This document shows positions 1 to 19,000 of a stretch of DNA of 64,000 nt, in pieces. The notes beneath the pieces are model-generated. The model was not told where the DNA came from. It ran no database searches and saw only the letters and a list, made by a program, of their open reading frames with translations. Every line of letters starts with the position of its first letter. Position 1 is the stretch's first letter. This DNA comes from Mycobacterium pseudokansasii (lineage in GTDB: Bacteria; Actinomycetota; Actinomycetes; Mycobacteriales; Mycobacteriaceae): contig NZ_UPHU01000001.1 of NCBI RefSeq assembly GCF_900566075.1, positions 1,984,001 through 2,048,000 on the forward strand. The letters are read 5' to 3'. The position numbers were made by a program, and so were the translations under genes.

Positions 1-4846
<4,846 letters not shown>

Positions 4847-4850
<4 letters not shown>

Positions 4851-7800
4851 GACTCACCTCGTGCGGCGGCTTCCAGCTCGCTGGCTTCGACCAGATCGGC
4901 GAGCAAGTCCATCTCCTCGTCAGACAGTTCGGGTTCCGCGTCAGCGGTCTGCTGCGCAGCGGCCGGCGGCGCATAGTCCATGCGTTCGCACAAGGCGGCC
5001 GCCAGGTCGGTGATCGTCGGGTAGGCCCATACCAGGGCGACCGGCAAGGTGATGCCCAGACTTGCTTCCAGCCGGTTTCGCAATTCCAGGGCCATCAGCG
5101 AATCGAGCCCCAGAGTCTCCAACGGCCGGTCGTGGTCGATGGGATCGCTCGAACGCAGCACCCCACGGATCTCGCCGGCGATCGCCGACGCCAGGTACCC
5201 CGGGCGTTCGGCGGCGTCCAGAGCGTCCAGCTGCGCCCGAACCTTGCCGCCGCCGCTTCGCTCGGGCGCCGTCGACTCCTGCAACTTCGCGAACAACGAA
5301 GACCCGGCCACCGCGGGGAAGGATTGGAACCACTGCCGGGCGTCCAGGCTGAACACACCGGTGCGCGCCCGATCGGCGCCGAGCACCGCCTGCATCGCGG
5401 ACAGTCCCTGCTCGGCGGTGATCATCGACACGCCCAGATCGGCGAAGAACTGCGCGCGACCGACCTCGGCCCATGGGCCCCAGTTGATTCCGACCGCGGG
5501 CAGTCCGCGGGAGCGCCGATACGCGACCAGGCCGTCGACCCAGGAGTTCGCGGCGGCGTAAGCACCTTGCCCAGGTGTGCCGAGCAGCGCGGCAGCCGAG
5601 GAGAAGGTGAGCCACCAGTCCACATCCCGCGACGCCGTGGCCTGATGCAGCCGCCAGCTGCCGGCGACCTTCGGAGCGAAAACCCGCGCGGCGGCCGAAT
5701 CGGTCATGTTCAACACGATTTCGTCGGCCAGCACCATCGCGCTGTGCAAGACACCGGCCAGCCGGAAACCGGCCGCTTCGACCGCTTGCACCAGCCGGTC
5801 GGCGGTGCCGGGGTCGGCGATGTCACCGGTTACCACCTCGATCCGGTGACCCGCGGCGCGCAGCTCCGCGATGGCCGCCCCGACGTCGGTGGACAAGTCG
5901 AGGCCGGGAGCCGAACGTCCGTTCAGCACAACCAATCCCGCGCCCTGCTCGGCCAGCCAGCGGGCGACGACGAAGCCGAGACCGCCCATGCCGCCGACGA
6001 TCAGGTAGCCGCCGTCGGGGCTGACCAGCGGAACTGGCGGCGGCGACGCGACCGCTTCGATGCTGCCGCTATCCGGTATCGAGATGACGATCTTGCCGGT
6101 GTGCTTGCCGGAGGCCATCAGCCGGAATGCGTCGGCGGCGTCGCGCAGGCTGAATTCGGTGACGGGCAGCACCGGCAGGCGTCCGTCCGCCACGTGCTGC
6201 AGGATGTGTTGCAGGAGTTGGCGGTACTTCGCCGGCTGCAGCTTGAGATTGAGGTCCAGGTCTACCACGGAGAAGGACGCGCTTTTGGCCAGCGCCGCCA
6301 GCCCCAGGTTGGCGTCGGCGTAGACGTCCTTCTTGCCCAGCTCGATGAACCGTCCACCGGGCGCCAGGATCTGCACACCACGCTGAATTGCTTCTCCTGC
6401 AAGCGAATTGAGAACAACATCGACGCCGTAGCCGTTGGTGCGCTCGAGAATCTCGTCGGCGAAGTCCGCACTGCGCGAGTCGCCGACGTACTCGACGCCG
6501 AGCTTGGACAGCATGTCGCGTTTGGCGTCCGAGCCCGCTGTGGTGTAGATGCGGGCGCCGATCATCGTCGCAATCGAGACCGCCGCCATGCCGACACCGC
6601 CGGTGGCGGAGTGGATGAGCACACGTTCGCCCGGGGCCAGTCGCCCGACCTCGCACAGTGAATGCCAGGCGGTCAGATATGCGACGCCGAACGTGGCCGC
6701 CTCGTTGTCGGGCAGCGTGTCGGGGATGGGGACGACGAGATCGGCAAGCGTGCCCACGTGGGTGCCGAATGTGCCGGGACCGAAGGCGATGACGCGCTGC
6801 CCGATCTCAACCGAGTCGACGTCGTCGCCGACGGCGGTAACGTAGCCGACGCATTCGCCACCGATCACCGGCGCGGCGCCGTCGAGCCCCGGATACACGC
6901 CCATTGCCTTGAGCACGTCGCTGAAGTTGAGTCCCGCGGCGACCACCCGGACCTCGACCTGATCGCCCTGCGGCCTGGCCCGTTTCACCTCGTGGACTGT
7001 GAGCGCGTCCAGCCGGCCGGGCTGGTCGATCTGCAGCCGGACAGCTCCGCCCACGGGCCCTGTGCCGTCGAGGTTCACGACGGTGCGGCGGGATTCGGCG
7101 GCGAGAACGCCGTTCGTCGTGGTGGGCGCGGGCACCAGCCGGTTGACGTAGCGTTGTCCGTCACGGTAGGCGACCTCGTCGGTGTCCGGCCCGGCAAGCA
7201 GCTCCGCGGTCAGGCCGACCAGTGAGTCGGTGCCTTCGGGTTCGATGTCGACGAGCGTGGTCTTGAGTTCGGAATGCTCGAACGTCAACACCCGCGCGAT
7301 TCCACGTAACTCGCTCTGCGCCAACGTGACCGAGTCGGTGGGATCGAACTGTTGGGCGCCGCGGGTGACGATCCACAGCCGCGGACTCTTACGGGTGCCC
7401 ATCCGCGTCACGGTCTCCACCACACGGGCGATCAGCAGGGTGCGCGTCTGCGCCAGCTCCAGCTGAGCGTCTTCGGGCAACGATTCGTCGACGCTGCGGG
7501 CAGGACAGATCATGACGATGCCATCCCACCCGGAGCCGGATCGGGTGATCGCCGCGTGCAGCGCCGCTTCGTCGTGCGGCGAGACCAGTTCCACCTCGGT
7601 ACGGTCGGACAGCGAGGACCGCAACGCGGGCAGCAGCGGGTCACCCGCGGCAGGGTCACCGATCAACAACAGCCGGTCCGGGCCCGGGGACGTCGGGTCC
7701 GCCTTGGTCAGCGGCGCTGGCTCCCACTCCAACGTGAACAGGCGTTGGGTGAGTTCGGTTGCGCCGCTCCCGGATCCAAGCACGGCCATTTCGACCTCGT

Positions 7801-10800
7801 CGATGACCAGCAGCGGCAGGCCATCCGGATCGGTCAGGACGACCTCGCCGACCAGTCGGTCCGAACCCTCCCGTGCGGCGAGGGCGCCGACGGCGCGCAC
7901 GCCGCGGGTGACGTCGCCGTATACGTGCACGCCCGCGTAACGTACCGGCACCACCAGGGATTTCCGGGCGGTCTGCCCGCCGGCTAGGTCGGTGGCCATC
8001 CGGGTGGCGCCCAGCGTCTGCAACGCGATATCCATCATGACCGGATGCAGCAAGAAGTCGCGGGAACCCGGTCTGGCCGACGAGGGTAACCGCACGTCGG
8101 CGCGGGCGGCGCCGGATTGCTCGACGGCGAGTCCGACGATGCCTTGAAACGCCGGTCCGTGTTGTTGGCCGGCGCCGCGCAGCCGCTGGTACAGCTCGTC
8201 GGGGTCGAGTTCGTCCGCCGTGTCGCCGTTCGCCGCACACGGGGCCTCGCGATCCGACGGCGCCGCTGACTGGGCGCGGGCAACGGTGGCGGTGGCATGG
8301 GTGGGCCATTCCGAAGACCCACTGCGAGAGCGTATTTCGATCCGGCATCGTTGTTCGTCGCCAGTGAGCGTGGTGACCAGTACGGTGCCGTCGGTCACGT
8401 GCAGCATCTGGTGGAGGTCGAGCTCGCAGATCATCCAGGGCTGCTCGGGCCCGTCCTGCTCGACCGGGAAGGCCTCTGTCGCGGCGGCCAGCGCGACCTC
8501 GGCGTACGCCGCCCCCGGCAGCACGCAGAGGTCGTCGATGACGTGATCGCCGAGCCACAACAGATCCGGGGCGAGCTCGCTTTCCCAAATCCGGATGCCG
8601 TTGGTGGGGTCGGTGACACCGACGCCGAGCAGCGGGTGGATGCCTGCCCGGTGTAAGGCGGACCCAGAGCGCGAAGTGGCGCTGATCCAGTGGTGGGTGT
8701 GTTGCCACGGGGTGGTGGGCAGCACGGGGTGCGGTTCGGGCGGGTGCGGGGTTTGCGGCGGGCGCGCGGTGTGCGTCGTGTTGAGGTTGGTGTGGAACGT
8801 CAGGGTGTCGTGGGTGTCGCGTTGCAGCGTGCCGATGCTCAGATACTCGGCGTTGCGATGCGTGCTCGCGAGGGTGTCGCTGATCGAGTGGGTCAGCAGC
8901 GGGTGTGCGCTGATCTCGATGAAGGTGTGGTGGGGGCCGCCCGGGCCGTCGAAGGCATGTGTGATGGCCTGGTGGAAGCGCACCGGGTTGCGCATGTTGG
9001 TGGCCCAGTGCTCGGCGTCGAAGACCGGTTGGTTGTCGAGGTCGGCGTAGGTGGTGGAGATGATCGGAATGGTCGGTGTCCGCGGGGTGAGATCGGCCAG
9101 TTCCGAACGCATTTGGGGTTGCAGCGCATCCATGGCCGGGTTGTGCGGGGCCACCTCGATGTTGACCCGGGTGGCGAAGCCGCCCCGTTGGCGCACCGTC
9201 TCGATGAGAGCGTCGATCTGTTGCGGCGGTCCGGCAATCACCGTTTGGCGTGGTGACGCGTAGATCCCGAGGCTCACCTGCGGGTAGTCGGCGATGAGGG
9301 CTTCGGTTTCGGCGGCGTCGAGTTCCAGCAGCGCCATCGTGCCCTGCCCGGACAGCGGCGCCATCAGCCGCGACCGCGTGGCGGTGACCTGCAGGCCCTG
9401 CGCCGGCGTGAGCGCGCCGGCGACCACCGCGGCGGCCACTTCGCCCATGGAGTGGCCGATCACCAGGTCGGGTTGCACCCCGTAGGAGCGCCATAGCTCG
9501 GTGAGCGCCAGCTGCATGCCGATCACCCCGAGCTGGATCTGCTCGATGCCGACCAGCTCCTTGCCGCCGGCGATTACCTCCTGAAGCGAAAACCCGCCCT
9601 GCGCAACGAAATCCGGCTCCAGTTCGGCGACGGCGGCAGCGAACGCCGGTTCGTCGGCCAGCAGCTGGCGGCCCATTCCGGCCCACTGGGACCCACGTCC
9701 GGAGTAGACGAACACCGTGCCCGGCCCGACCGAGCCCTCCCGGGGAGCCACCACGCCCGGGGCGGATTGACCCGCGGCCAGCGCCCGCAACCCGGCCACC
9801 GCCTGGCCCGGATCCATGGCGGCCACCGTGGCGAACTTGGCGTGCCGGGGCCGATGATGGTTAAGGGTGTGCGCGGCATCGGCCAGCGACACCCCGGCGC
9901 CGGGGCCTTCCAGCCAATCCGCCAGCACCGATGCCGTCGCGGCCACCCGCTGCGTCGTCTTGCCCGACACCACCAGGGTCGACACCGCCGGAGCCGGGCC
10001 GCGCGGCGCCACGGCCGCCGGTGCGGGTGCCTGCTCGATCACCACATGCGCGTTCGTCCCGCTGACGCCGAACGAAGAGATGCCCGCCCGCCGCGGCCGG
10101 CCCGTTTGCGGCCATGCCATGCCGTCGGCCGCGATGGTCAGCCGGGCCGCGGCCTCGCTGGCATGCGGTGTCAACTGCCGGAAGTTGAGGTGGCGCGGAA
10201 TGTAGCCGTTGCCCACGGCGAGTACGGCTTTCATGAATCCGGCGACACCCGCCGCGGCTTCCAGGTGACCCAGGTTGGTCTTCACCGAGCCGATCACCAA
10301 CGGAGGTGAGCTCTCCCGCTCGCTGAAAACCTTGCTCAGCGAGTCGAGTTCGATCGGGTCGCCCAAGGGAGTACCCGTCCCGTGGGCTTCGACGTAGTCG
10401 ATGTCGGCAGCCTCTAATCTGGACGACGTCAACGCGCTGCGCAGCAGCGCTTGTTGGGCGGGCCCGTTGGGGACCGTCACCCCGCTGCTGGCGCCGTCCT
10501 GGTTGACGGCCGAACCGCGCACCACCGCAAGGATGCGGTCGCCGTCGCGCACCGCGTCGTCCAACCGCTTGAGCACCACCACCGCGGCGCCCTCGCCGCG
10601 GACGTATCCGTCCGCGGACACATCGAAGGTCTTGCACTGGCCTTCCGGCGACAGCATTCCCCAGCGCGAGCACGCGATGCTCGGTCCGGGGCTGAGCAAC
10701 AGGTTGGTCCCACCGACCAGCGCCATGTCGCTTTCCCGCGAACGCAGACTCTGACAGGCCAGGTGCACCGCCACCAACGACGACGAGCAGGCCGTGTCGA

Positions 10801-11416
10801 TGACCACCGCGGGGCCGCGAGCACCCAGGATATAGGCCAGCCGTCCGGCGGCGAAGTTCGCGGAGTTCCCGGTCGGGATGTAGGCGTCGAGCTCTTCGGG
10901 GCGCAGCTGGCCGGCCAAGGTCAGCATGTAGTCGTAGGCGGTGACGCCGACGAATACCGAGGTTTGGGTGCCGCGGATCAAATGCGGTGGCAGGCCGGCG
11001 TTCTCCAACGCTTCCCAGGCGACTTCGATCAACAACCGCTGCTGGGGGTCCATGGCCGCGGCTTCACGGGGCGAGATCGAGAAGAATTCCGCGTCGAATT
11101 CGTCGGGTTGCCAGTCGGTGAGGAATCCGCCGTCACGGGTGCAAATGGTCCCCGGCACGGTGTGGTCGTCGGTGTAGAAGGCGTCGGCATCCCACCGCTC
11201 GGCGGGAACCCGGACGATGCCGCTTCGGCCGTCGCACAACAACTCCCAGAACTGTTCGGGATTATTCACCCCGCCCGGGAACCGGCATCCCATGCCCACC
11301 ACAGCGATTGGCTCGGTGCTGGACTTTTCGGCACGTTCCAGGCGCGCCGTGAGGTCGTCGATTTTGTGCAGCGCCTCGGTAATGATCGCTCGGCGATCCG
11401 GTGTCGCGGCGGTCAT
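4847..11416 (-). CDS. ppsC: PpsC, fully reducing type I polyketide synthase
   Basis: Third phthiocerol PKS module, 2189 aa (about 2188 in M. tuberculosis). Domains in order: KS (about 36-460, Cys210 in IDTACSSS), AT (Ser656 in [11 protein letters not shown] malonyl-type region), DH (about 935-1230, His958 in [11 protein letters not shown]), ER (about 1460-1770, [11 protein letters not shown] and the nucleotide loop [10 protein letters not shown]), KR (about 1785-1980, GGMGGLG) and ACP (LGLDSLMAL near 2080). It is the only module here with DH, ER and KR together, so it should reduce its beta-carbon fully to methylene. ATG start; it overlaps the ppsB stop by 4 bp and its own stop overlaps the ppsD start. 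Confidence 0.97.
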
Positions 11417-14400
11417 CGCGTTCCCCTTAGTCGTTCGGAAAGCTGTTCCAGGAGCTCGTCTTCGGTGAGTTCGTCGTAGGTGTCGGGGTCCGGCTGGTCG
11501 GGTGTGACCGCTGCCGTTGCCGCTCTAGTCGCCTCTGTTGCTTCGATGAGCTCGGGCAGGATGGTGGCCAGATAGTCGGTAAGGCTGTAAACCGTCGGGT
11601 AGTCGAAAACCACCGATGCGGGCAGGAACTCGCCGAGGCTTTCCGACAGCGACCGTTGCAGCGTGACGCTCATCAGCGAATCCATGCCGAGCTGGAAGAA
11701 CCCCGCCGACGGGTCCAGCGTCTGGGCGGCGGGCATTCCCATCACCGCGGCGGCCAATGCGCCGACGTGGTCGAACAGCATGTCCTGTCGGTGTTCCGGG
11801 TGACATTTCCGCAAGGCTTGACGGAATTCGCTTTCCGGCAACGTGACATCTTCCGGAGCCGGCAGCAGGTCGTCGACGATACGCAGTGATCCCCTGGTGC
11901 GGTATGCGGCGGCCAGCAGCGGCCAATCCGCGGCCACCACGGCAGTGCGCACCCCGGCCGCCGGGTTCATCACCAGCGGCAGCGCCCCGATGGCGACCTC
12001 GTCCTCCATGGGCAGCAGCCCCGATCCCGTACTGACCTGATTGGCCTGATGTTGGGCATCGGCAAGGGATTTCCACAACCCCCAGTCGACAACGGTGGCC
12101 GGCAAGCCCATAACGCGGCGCGCATACGCCAGGGCGTCCAAGTAGCCGCTGGTCGCCGTGTAGTGCGCCAACCACCGCGAACCGGTTAGGCCTGAGATGG
12201 AGGAGAACAGGACGAAATAGCGCACCGGCGTCGTTACCGACAGCCGGTGCAACAGGGCTGCGGCGTCGAGCTTAGGCGCGAACATGGCCTCGACGTCGTC
12301 GTCGGTCATCTCGCTCAGCAACACCGGCCGGCCGGCGAAGGCAGCCAGGTAGATGCCCTCCAGCGGCGGCAAATCGGCGCCGAACCGGTCGAACAGCGCC
12401 GTCATGGCGCCTTCGTCGGTCACATCCGCGGCAACCGCGACGAGGTTCTTGCCTGCTGCGGCAAGGCTTTCAGCCAGCGCGTGCAGCCGGTCGCCGGGGT
12501 TGCGTGATACCGCGACGATGGTCGTGGCGCCCGTCTGGGCCAGTTGGCGGATCAGGTGCGGCCCGATGTTGCCGGTAGCCCCGATCACCAGTTGGCTGGT
12601 GTCAGAACTGAGCGTGACCGCGTCGGTGGGCACCGGCCGCCACTGCAGCCGGGGCACGTGGCGAGCGCCCAGCCGGTACACGACCTGATCTTCCTCGTCG
12701 GCACCCCGGACTGCGGCCAGCACCTGCCGCACTGCCAGCGCTGCCGGTGTCGAGTAGTCGAGATCGATAAGCCCGCCCCAGATTTCGGGATGCTCCAGGG
12801 CCAGCGAGCGACCCAGGCCCCACAGCGCCGCGTGGGCGGGGTTGGCCCGGTCACCCTCCGCGACGGGCTGGGCATTGCGGGTCATGACGAACAACTTCGC
12901 CGGCGAGTTGCTTGCCCTCATCGCGGCGGCGAGCCGCCGGGTTGCGTGGAATGCCCGGTAGGCCTGTCCCACGTCGAGTGGGTCGGCGGAGACCGGCGGT
13001 GCATAGAGCACATGGTCCGGCGCGGGCAGGGCTTCCAGCAGCGCGCTCTGGTCACCGTCGTCGGCGAGCGCGGTCAACGGCAGGACTTCGACCCGGGAAT
13101 CCGCACCCGCGACACGGCGCAGCTCGGTGCACAATTCGTCATCGGCTGCCACCAGCCAGCGTGCGGTGCCCGGGGGGTCGGCCTCCAGCGCCGGGCAGGC
13201 CGGCCAGGCCAGTTCGTAGCACCAATCATCGAGCGTGCGGTTTTCGGAATGCACTTGTCCGGGCACCGCGACTTTGTTGGGAGTCGGACGTTCGGCACCC
13301 GCCGCGGCGGTGATCCAGTGGCGGGTGTGTTGCCACGGGGTGGTGGGGATGGGGGGGTGCGGCTCCGGCGGGTGCGGAGTCTGCGGCGGGTGGTCCAGGG
13401 CGGTGTAGAGGTTGCTGCGGAACGTGACGGTGTCATCGGTATCGCGTTGCAGCGTCCCGATAGTCGCGCAGGTGCCCGCGCTGCCTTCCGGGTGTGCGGC
13501 TTCCAGCGTGTCGGTGATGGCCTGGGTCAACAACGGGTGTGCGCTGATCTCGATGAAGGTGTGGTGTTGGGCGCCGGCCTCAGTGATGGCTTGCTGGAAG
13601 CGCACCGGGTTGCGCATGTTGGTGGCCCAGTGCTCTGCGTCGAAAACCGTTCGGGTAGAAAGGGATTCGTAAGTGGTGGAGATGATCGGAATGGTTGGTG
13701 TCCGCGGGTTGAGATCGGCCAGTTCCGAACGCATCAGGGGCTGCAGCGCATCCATGGCCGGATTGTGCGGGGCCACTTCGATATTCACCCGGCCAGCGAA
13801 GCGGTTCTGTGCCCGCACCCGGGTGATCAGCTCGTCGATCTGCGCGGTGGGCCCGGCGATCACGGTCTGGCGCGGGGAGTTGTAGATGCCCAGCGTCACC
13901 TGCGGGTAGTCGGCGATGAGCGCTTCGGTCTGCGCGGCGTCGAGGCCGAGCATGGCCATGCCGCCCTGCCCGGACAGCGGAGCCATCAGCCGCGAACGGG
14001 TGGCGGTGACCCGCAATCCCTCGGCGGGGGTAAGGGCTCCGGCGACCACGGCAGCGGCCACCTCGCCCATGGAGTGGCCGATCACCAGGTCGGGTTGCAC
14101 CCCGTAGGAGCGCCACAGCTGGGTCAACGTCAGTTGCATGGCGATGAGGCCCAGCTGGATCTGCTCGATGCCGACCAGTTCTCTTCCCCTGGAGATGACC
14201 TCGTGCAGCGAGAAGCCGGCCTGCTCGACGAAAACCGGCTCCAATTCGGCAACCGCGGCGGCGAAAGCGGGCTCCTCGGCGAGCAATCGGCGACCCATCC
14301 CGGCCCATTGCGATCCGCGTCCGGAGTAGACGAACACCGTGCCCGGCCCGGGCGAGCCGTCCCGGGGGCCGACCACGCCGGTGGCGTGCTGCCCCGCCGC

Positions 14401-16032
14401 CAGAGCGCGCAACCCGGCCACCGCCTGGGCGCGTTGGCGGGCGACCACGATGCCGTACTTGGCGTGCCGGGCGCGGTGGTGATTCAGCGTATGGGCCACG
14501 TCGGTCAGCGCCACCTCGGCGCCCGGGCCGTCCATCCAGTCGGCCAGCACGGCCGCCGTGGCGGCCACCCGCTGCGGCGTCTTGCCGGTCACCAGCAGCG
14601 TCGAGACTTCGGTGTCCGGGCAGGTGTCGGTCCCGCTTGCCGGTGTCAGTTCGGGACCCTGCTCGATGATGACGTGCGCGTTCGTCCCACCCAATCCGAA
14701 CGACGACACCGCGGCGCGGCGCGGCCCGGCTTGACCCGCTGTGGCCGGCCACGCGGTGTTCTCGGTGGGAACGAAAAACCTCGTCGGCGCGACATCGATG
14801 GCTGGATTCCATTGCGAGAAATGCAGATTCGGCGGGATCGTGGCGTGCTGCACCGCCAGCGCGGCCTTGATGAATCCCGCGATCCCGGCCGCTGCCTCCA
14901 AATGCCCGATATTGGTCTTCACCGCCCCGAGCGCGCACGAACCCTCGCCCCGGCCATACGTCGACGCCAGCGCCTCGAACTCGATCGGATCGCCCAGCAC
15001 CGTGCCGGTTCCATGGGCCTCGACATAGTTCACGCTTTCGGGTGCGACGTCACCGGATCGCAACGCATCGGCGATCACGTCGCACTGGGCCGCTGTATTC
15101 GGCGCAGTCACCCCGTTGGAGCGGCCGTCCTGGTTGACCGCCGAGCCGCGCACCACCGCCAGCACCCGGTCGCCGTCGCGCACCGCGTCGGTCAACCGCT
15201 TGAGCACCACCACGCCGGCGCCCTCGCCGCGCACGAATCCGTCGGCCGCCGCGTCGAAGGTGGCGCACCGGCCCTGCGGGGACAGCAGTCCCCAGGCCGA
15301 TATCGCGATTTGCGTCTCCGGGCGAAGGGTGATGCTGACGCCGCCGGCCAGCGCCAAGTCCGTTTCACGCAGCCGCAGGCTTTGACAGGCCAGGTGTACC
15401 GCCACCAACGACGACGAACACGCGGTGTCCACCGCCACCGCGGGACCGCGCAGCCCCAACAGGTACGAGATCCGGCCCACCGTGATGCTGTGCGCGTTTC
15501 CGGTGCCGCTGTAGGCGTCCACATTTTCCGGGCTGGAGGCCAGCATGGACTGGTATTCGTTGAAATACACGCCCATCATGACGCCGGTCCGGCTGCCGGC
15601 CAGCGAATCCGGCGGAATACCGGCATGTTCGAGGGCCTCCCAGGCCACCTCGAGCAGCATCCGCTGCTGCGGGTCCATCGCGGCGGCTTCGCGAGGGGTG
15701 ATGCCGAAAAACTCGGCGTCGAAGCCGGCGACGTCGGGCACGAATCCGCCCCACTTGGTGGTCATCCGGCCCGGCGTCAACGGGTCGGGGTCGTAGAACG
15801 CGTCGGCGTCCCACCGATCGGCCGGTACCCGCGAAATCGCGTTGCGCGCGTCAACAAGCAAGTCCCAGAAGCTGTCCGGATCGGTGGCATCGCCGGGGAA
15901 CCGGCACCCGATCCCCACCACCGCGACGGGCTCGGCCACCGCGATCCGGGAGATCTTGGTGAACTCCTCGGCCAAGGTGGCGCGTTGCTGTGCGCTCATA
16001 CCAGAGATCCGGCTGAAGGCGGTACGTATCAC
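11413..16032 (-). CDS. ppsB: PpsB, type I polyketide synthase
   Basis: Second phthiocerol PKS module, 1539 aa (1538 in M. tuberculosis). Order KS (Cys205 in VDTACSSS), AT ([11 protein letters not shown]), KR ([11 protein letters not shown]) and C-terminal ACP ([11 protein letters not shown]). No DH or ER is present, so the beta-keto group is reduced only to a hydroxyl; together with PpsA this gives the two hydroxyls of the phthiocerol diol. GTG start at 16030-16032 overlaps the ppsA TGA. The AT and the Pro/His-rich linker after it are closely similar to those of PpsA and PpsC. Confidence 0.96.
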   Translation of the reverse strand: MIRTAFSRISGMSAQQRATLAEEFTKISRIAVAEPVAVVGIGCRFPGDATDPDSFWDLLVDARNAISRVPADRWDADAFYDPDPLTPGRMTTKWGGFVPDVAGFDAEFFGITPREAAAMDPQQRMLLEVAWEALEHAGIPPDSLAGSRTGVMMGVYFNEYQSMLASSPENVDAYSGTGNAHSITVGRISYLLGLRGPAVAVDTACSSSLVAVHLACQSLRLRETDLALAGGVSITLRPETQIAISAWGLLSPQGRCATFDAAADGFVRGEGAGVVVLKRLTDAVRDGDRVLAVVRGSAVNQDGRSNGVTAPNTAAQCDVIADALRSGDVAPESVNYVEAHGTGTVLGDPIEFEALASTYGRGEGSCALGAVKTNIGHLEAAAGIAGFIKAALAVQHATIPPNLHFSQWNPAIDVAPTRFFVPTENTAWPATAGQAGPRRAAVSSFGLGGTNAHVIIEQGPELTPASGTDTCPDTEVSTLLVTGKTPQRVAATAAVLADWMDGPGAEVALTDVAHTLNHHRARHAKYGIVVARQRAQAVAGLRALAAGQHATGVVGPRDGSPGPGTVFVYSGRGSQWAGMGRRLLAEEPAFAAAVAELEPVFVEQAGFSLHEVISRGRELVGIEQIQLGLIAMQLTLTQLWRSYGVQPDLVIGHSMGEVAAAVVAGALTPAEGLRVTATRSRLMAPLSGQGGMAMLGLDAAQTEALIADYPQVTLGIYNSPRQTVIAGPTAQIDELITRVRAQNRFAGRVNIEVAPHNPAMDALQPLMRSELADLNPRTPTIPIISTTYESLSTRTVFDAEHWATNMRNPVRFQQAITEAGAQHHTFIEISAHPLLTQAITDTLEAAHPEGSAGTCATIGTLQRDTDDTVTFRSNLYTALDHPPQTPHPPEPHPPIPTTPWQHTRHWITAAAGAERPTPNKVAVPGQVHSENRTLDDWCYELAWPACPALEADPPGTARWLVAADDELCTELRRVAGADSRVEVLPLTALADDGDQSALLEALPAPDHVLYAPPVSADPLDVGQAYRAFHATRRLAAAMRASNSPAKLFVMTRNAQPVAEGDRANPAHAALWGLGRSLALEHPEIWGGLIDLDYSTPAALAVRQVLAAVRGADEEDQVVYRLGARHVPRLQWRPVPTDAVTLSSDTSQLVIGATGNIGPHLIRQLAQTGATTIVAVSRNPGDRLHALAESLAAAGKNLVAVAADVTDEGAMTALFDRFGADLPPLEGIYLAAFAGRPVLLSEMTDDDVEAMFAPKLDAAALLHRLSVTTPVRYFVLFSSISGLTGSRWLAHYTATSGYLDALAYARRVMGLPATVVDWGLWKSLADAQHQANQVSTGSGLLPMEDEVAIGALPLVMNPAAGVRTAVVAADWPLLAAAYRTRGSLRIVDDLLPAPEDVTLPESEFRQALRKCHPEHRQDMLFDHVGALAAAVMGMPAAQTLDPSAGFFQLGMDSLMSVTLQRSLSESLGEFLPASVVFDYPTVYSLTDYLATILPELIEATEATRAATAAVTPDQPDPDTYDELTEDELLEQLSERLRGTR

Positions 16033-19000
16033 CTGTCGCCCTCGGTCGAGGTCGATTCGATCCGGTCGAACAGGCTGTCCAAGACGCTTCCCGCCGAGGC
16101 GGACAACGCCGCTATCTCATCGGCGGCCGAATCATGCTGTGGCGCAACGCGTTTGGTTAGGTACTGGGCCAGCAGTGCCACCGTCGGGTGATTGAACAGC
16201 ATGGTCGCCGACAGTTCTATCCCGACGAATTGCTCGGCTTCGCGCCGAATCGCCATCGCCATCAACGAGTTGAGCCCCAGTTCGGCGAACGGTCGGTCGG
16301 TGTCCAATTCTGTTTCCCGCAACCGCAGCTCGGCGGCGATGATGCCGCGCAGTCCTTTCTCGAGCTCGGTGCGCACCTCGGCGGCCGCCATCTGCGACCA
16401 GTCCTGCGCCGGCTTCAGGTGCACGGCTGCACCGATCGACCCGGGCGCGGCGGCCGGCGAGGGCACCGGCACCACGACGGCTTGCGCGACGTCGTAGCCG
16501 TCGACGTATTCCCACGCGGTGAAAGCTTCCGACGGCGTGATGTCGCGCGAGCCCATGCGCTGCAGCTCGTCGCTGACGATCTGGGCGTCGGCGGCGAAAC
16601 CAAGCCCCCGCCAAGCAACCCAGTCGAGACTTATTGTGTGGCAGCCCTGTTGGCGGCGGGCCCGTGCCAACGCGTCCAGATAGGAGTTGGCAGCCGCGTA
16701 CGAACCCTGTCCCGGGATGCCGAATATCCCCGCCGCCGAAGCCGTCAGGAAGAAGAAGTCCACGCTGCCGGGGGGGAACGCCTGGTGCAACACCTGACTG
16801 CCGGCGACCTTGGGCCACATGACCTGTCGCACCGCATCGTCGGTCAGCTGCGTCACCAGTTGATCGTTGGTGACGCCCGCGGCGTGGATGATCCCGCGGA
16901 CCGGCGCGGCCCCGTCCCGGTCGCGCCTGGCCAGCAGGGCCTGTACGTCTTCGCGGCATCCGACGTCGACGGCGACGGCTTCCACCGTCACGCCCCGCAT
17001 TTCCAGCGCACGGATGGCGTCGATCTTCGTTCGCAGTCCGGCGTCGAGGGTGTCGAGTTCCCAGTCCCGCCGTGGCGGCAACGGGGTACGACCGGTCAGC
17101 ACCAGGCGACGGGCGCCACGATCGGCGAGCCAATCGGCCATTAGCAGACCCAGCGCTCCCATCCCACCGGTGATGAGGTAGGCCGTATCGGGCCGGCACT
17201 GCAAAGACGGGCGCACCGGCGTGCCGCGCACCGGCGCCAGGGCGGGGGCCAGTACTACGCCGTCTCGTGATACCAGGATCGACTTGCTCGGTGCCGCAAG
17301 CAAATCGACGAGTATCGGCGCGGATTCGTCCAGGTCGGCGTCTGACGCGAGGTCGACCAGCCCACCCCACAGCTCGGGATGTTCGGCGGCGATGACGCCC
17401 GCAAGGCCCCACAGGAAGCTCTGGCGCAGCGCCGACGGGGTCACCGATTCGTGGACTCCGCGGGTGACGATCCACAGCGCGGCCGGTTCACCGGCGTCGC
17501 GTGCCGCCAAAGTCTTTACCAGAGCGCCGATTTCGGCGGTGACGCGCACGGAGAAGTCGACGTCGGTCTCGTCGGCGGTTGCCGGGCGGGAATCCGCGAC
17601 GTAAAGCAGATAATGGGCATCGGGCACCGCTGCGGGCGGGTATCCACCGTTCTCGAGGTGTGTCCTGAGCGGGGCGCCGTCATCACCGATCACCGCGACG
17701 GGCTGCGGCCCGGTGACCCGACCGGGTGCCGGGTGGACTTGCGTGTCAACGACATCGGCGCGTGGCTGCCAGTCGATCGTGTGCACGAAGTTCCTGGCGT
17801 CGGTGCTCTCGGCGGCCGGTTGCCCGTCGCCGAAGTCCAGCGCCCGGTACCGCAGCGAGCGCATCGACACGCTGGGTGCGCCTCCGGGGGCGGTGATGTC
17901 GACATCGACGGTGATCCCGTCGCCGTCGCCGTCGCCGTCGCGGGCGGTGCGGGTGAGCCTCACCGCAGCGCGCGGTGCCCCGACAGGGTCGCCGAACCAC
18001 ATCTGTTCGATGCCGGCCGGCACGTAGAGCCGCGGGTCGGTATCGTCGGCCAGCGCCCCGACGTGCACTGCGGCGTCCAGTAGGGGTGCGGTCGAGCCCT
18101 CGGGCAGTGCCTCGGGAAGTTCGATCCCGACCGTGAGGCCGGTGGCTTCCGGTGTCCATGAATCCACGGACCAGGCGAAGGGCAGGCCGTCGACGCCATG
18201 GACGGCGAACAACGCTGCAACATCGGGAATCTCGTCGCCGTGAACATTCTGGCGGTGGTATCCGTCGCCGGGAAGGGCCGAACCTGCCGGTGACGACGAA
18301 AGCCGCGCTGTCGCATGCCGTGTCCACCGGTTCGACGACGCTTCGGCAGCCGGAATCGAGGCCAGGCTGATCGACAGGTTGTCGGCGACCACCTGGATCA
18401 GTCGCGGCTGGTCGGCGAAAACCGGTTGCTCGAATCGGATGTCGGTCAGCGTGCGGTAGCCCAATTCCGTGGCGGCGGAGACCATTGTGTGCAGCACAAC
18501 GGAGGCTGGGACGAGGTCGACGCCGTGGAATCGATACCGACCCTGGTACGGCTTGGCATCCGGTGCCAACCTGGCTTGCCAGAGGTGAGACGGCGGACTC
18601 GACAAGACCGAAAGGTGTTGGCCGAGCAGGGTGCCCGCCGCGGGAGCCGCAGCGGCCAGGTGGGCCGAGCGTTTGGTGGTGATCCAGTGGCGGTGGTGCT
18701 GCCAGGGAGTGGTCGGGATGGGTGGGTGCGGCTCGGGCGGGTGTGGCGTGTGCGGCGGGTGGTCGGTGTGGACGGTGTTGAGGTTGGTGCGGAAGGTGAT
18801 GGTGTCGTCGCTGTCACGTTGCAGGGTGCCGATGCTGGTGTATCGGGTTCCGTGCTGGGCGCTGCGCAGTGTGTCCATGATGGCCTGAGTCAGCAGCGGG
18901 TGTGCGCTGATCTCGATGAAGGTGTGGTGGTTGCCGCCGGCCCGTGCGATGGCCTGCTGGAAATGCACCGGGTTGCGCATGTTGGTGGCCCAGTGCCCGG

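Noticed and set aside
7656..9686. 676-codon second minus-strand frame inside ppsC
   Set aside because: Arg/Pro-rich frame overlapping the AT and DH domains of PpsC; no independent evidence.
12544..16191. 1215-codon plus-strand open frame across ppsB
   Set aside because: Low-complexity Arg/Gly/His translation opposite a fully recognisable PKS; codon-bias shadow.
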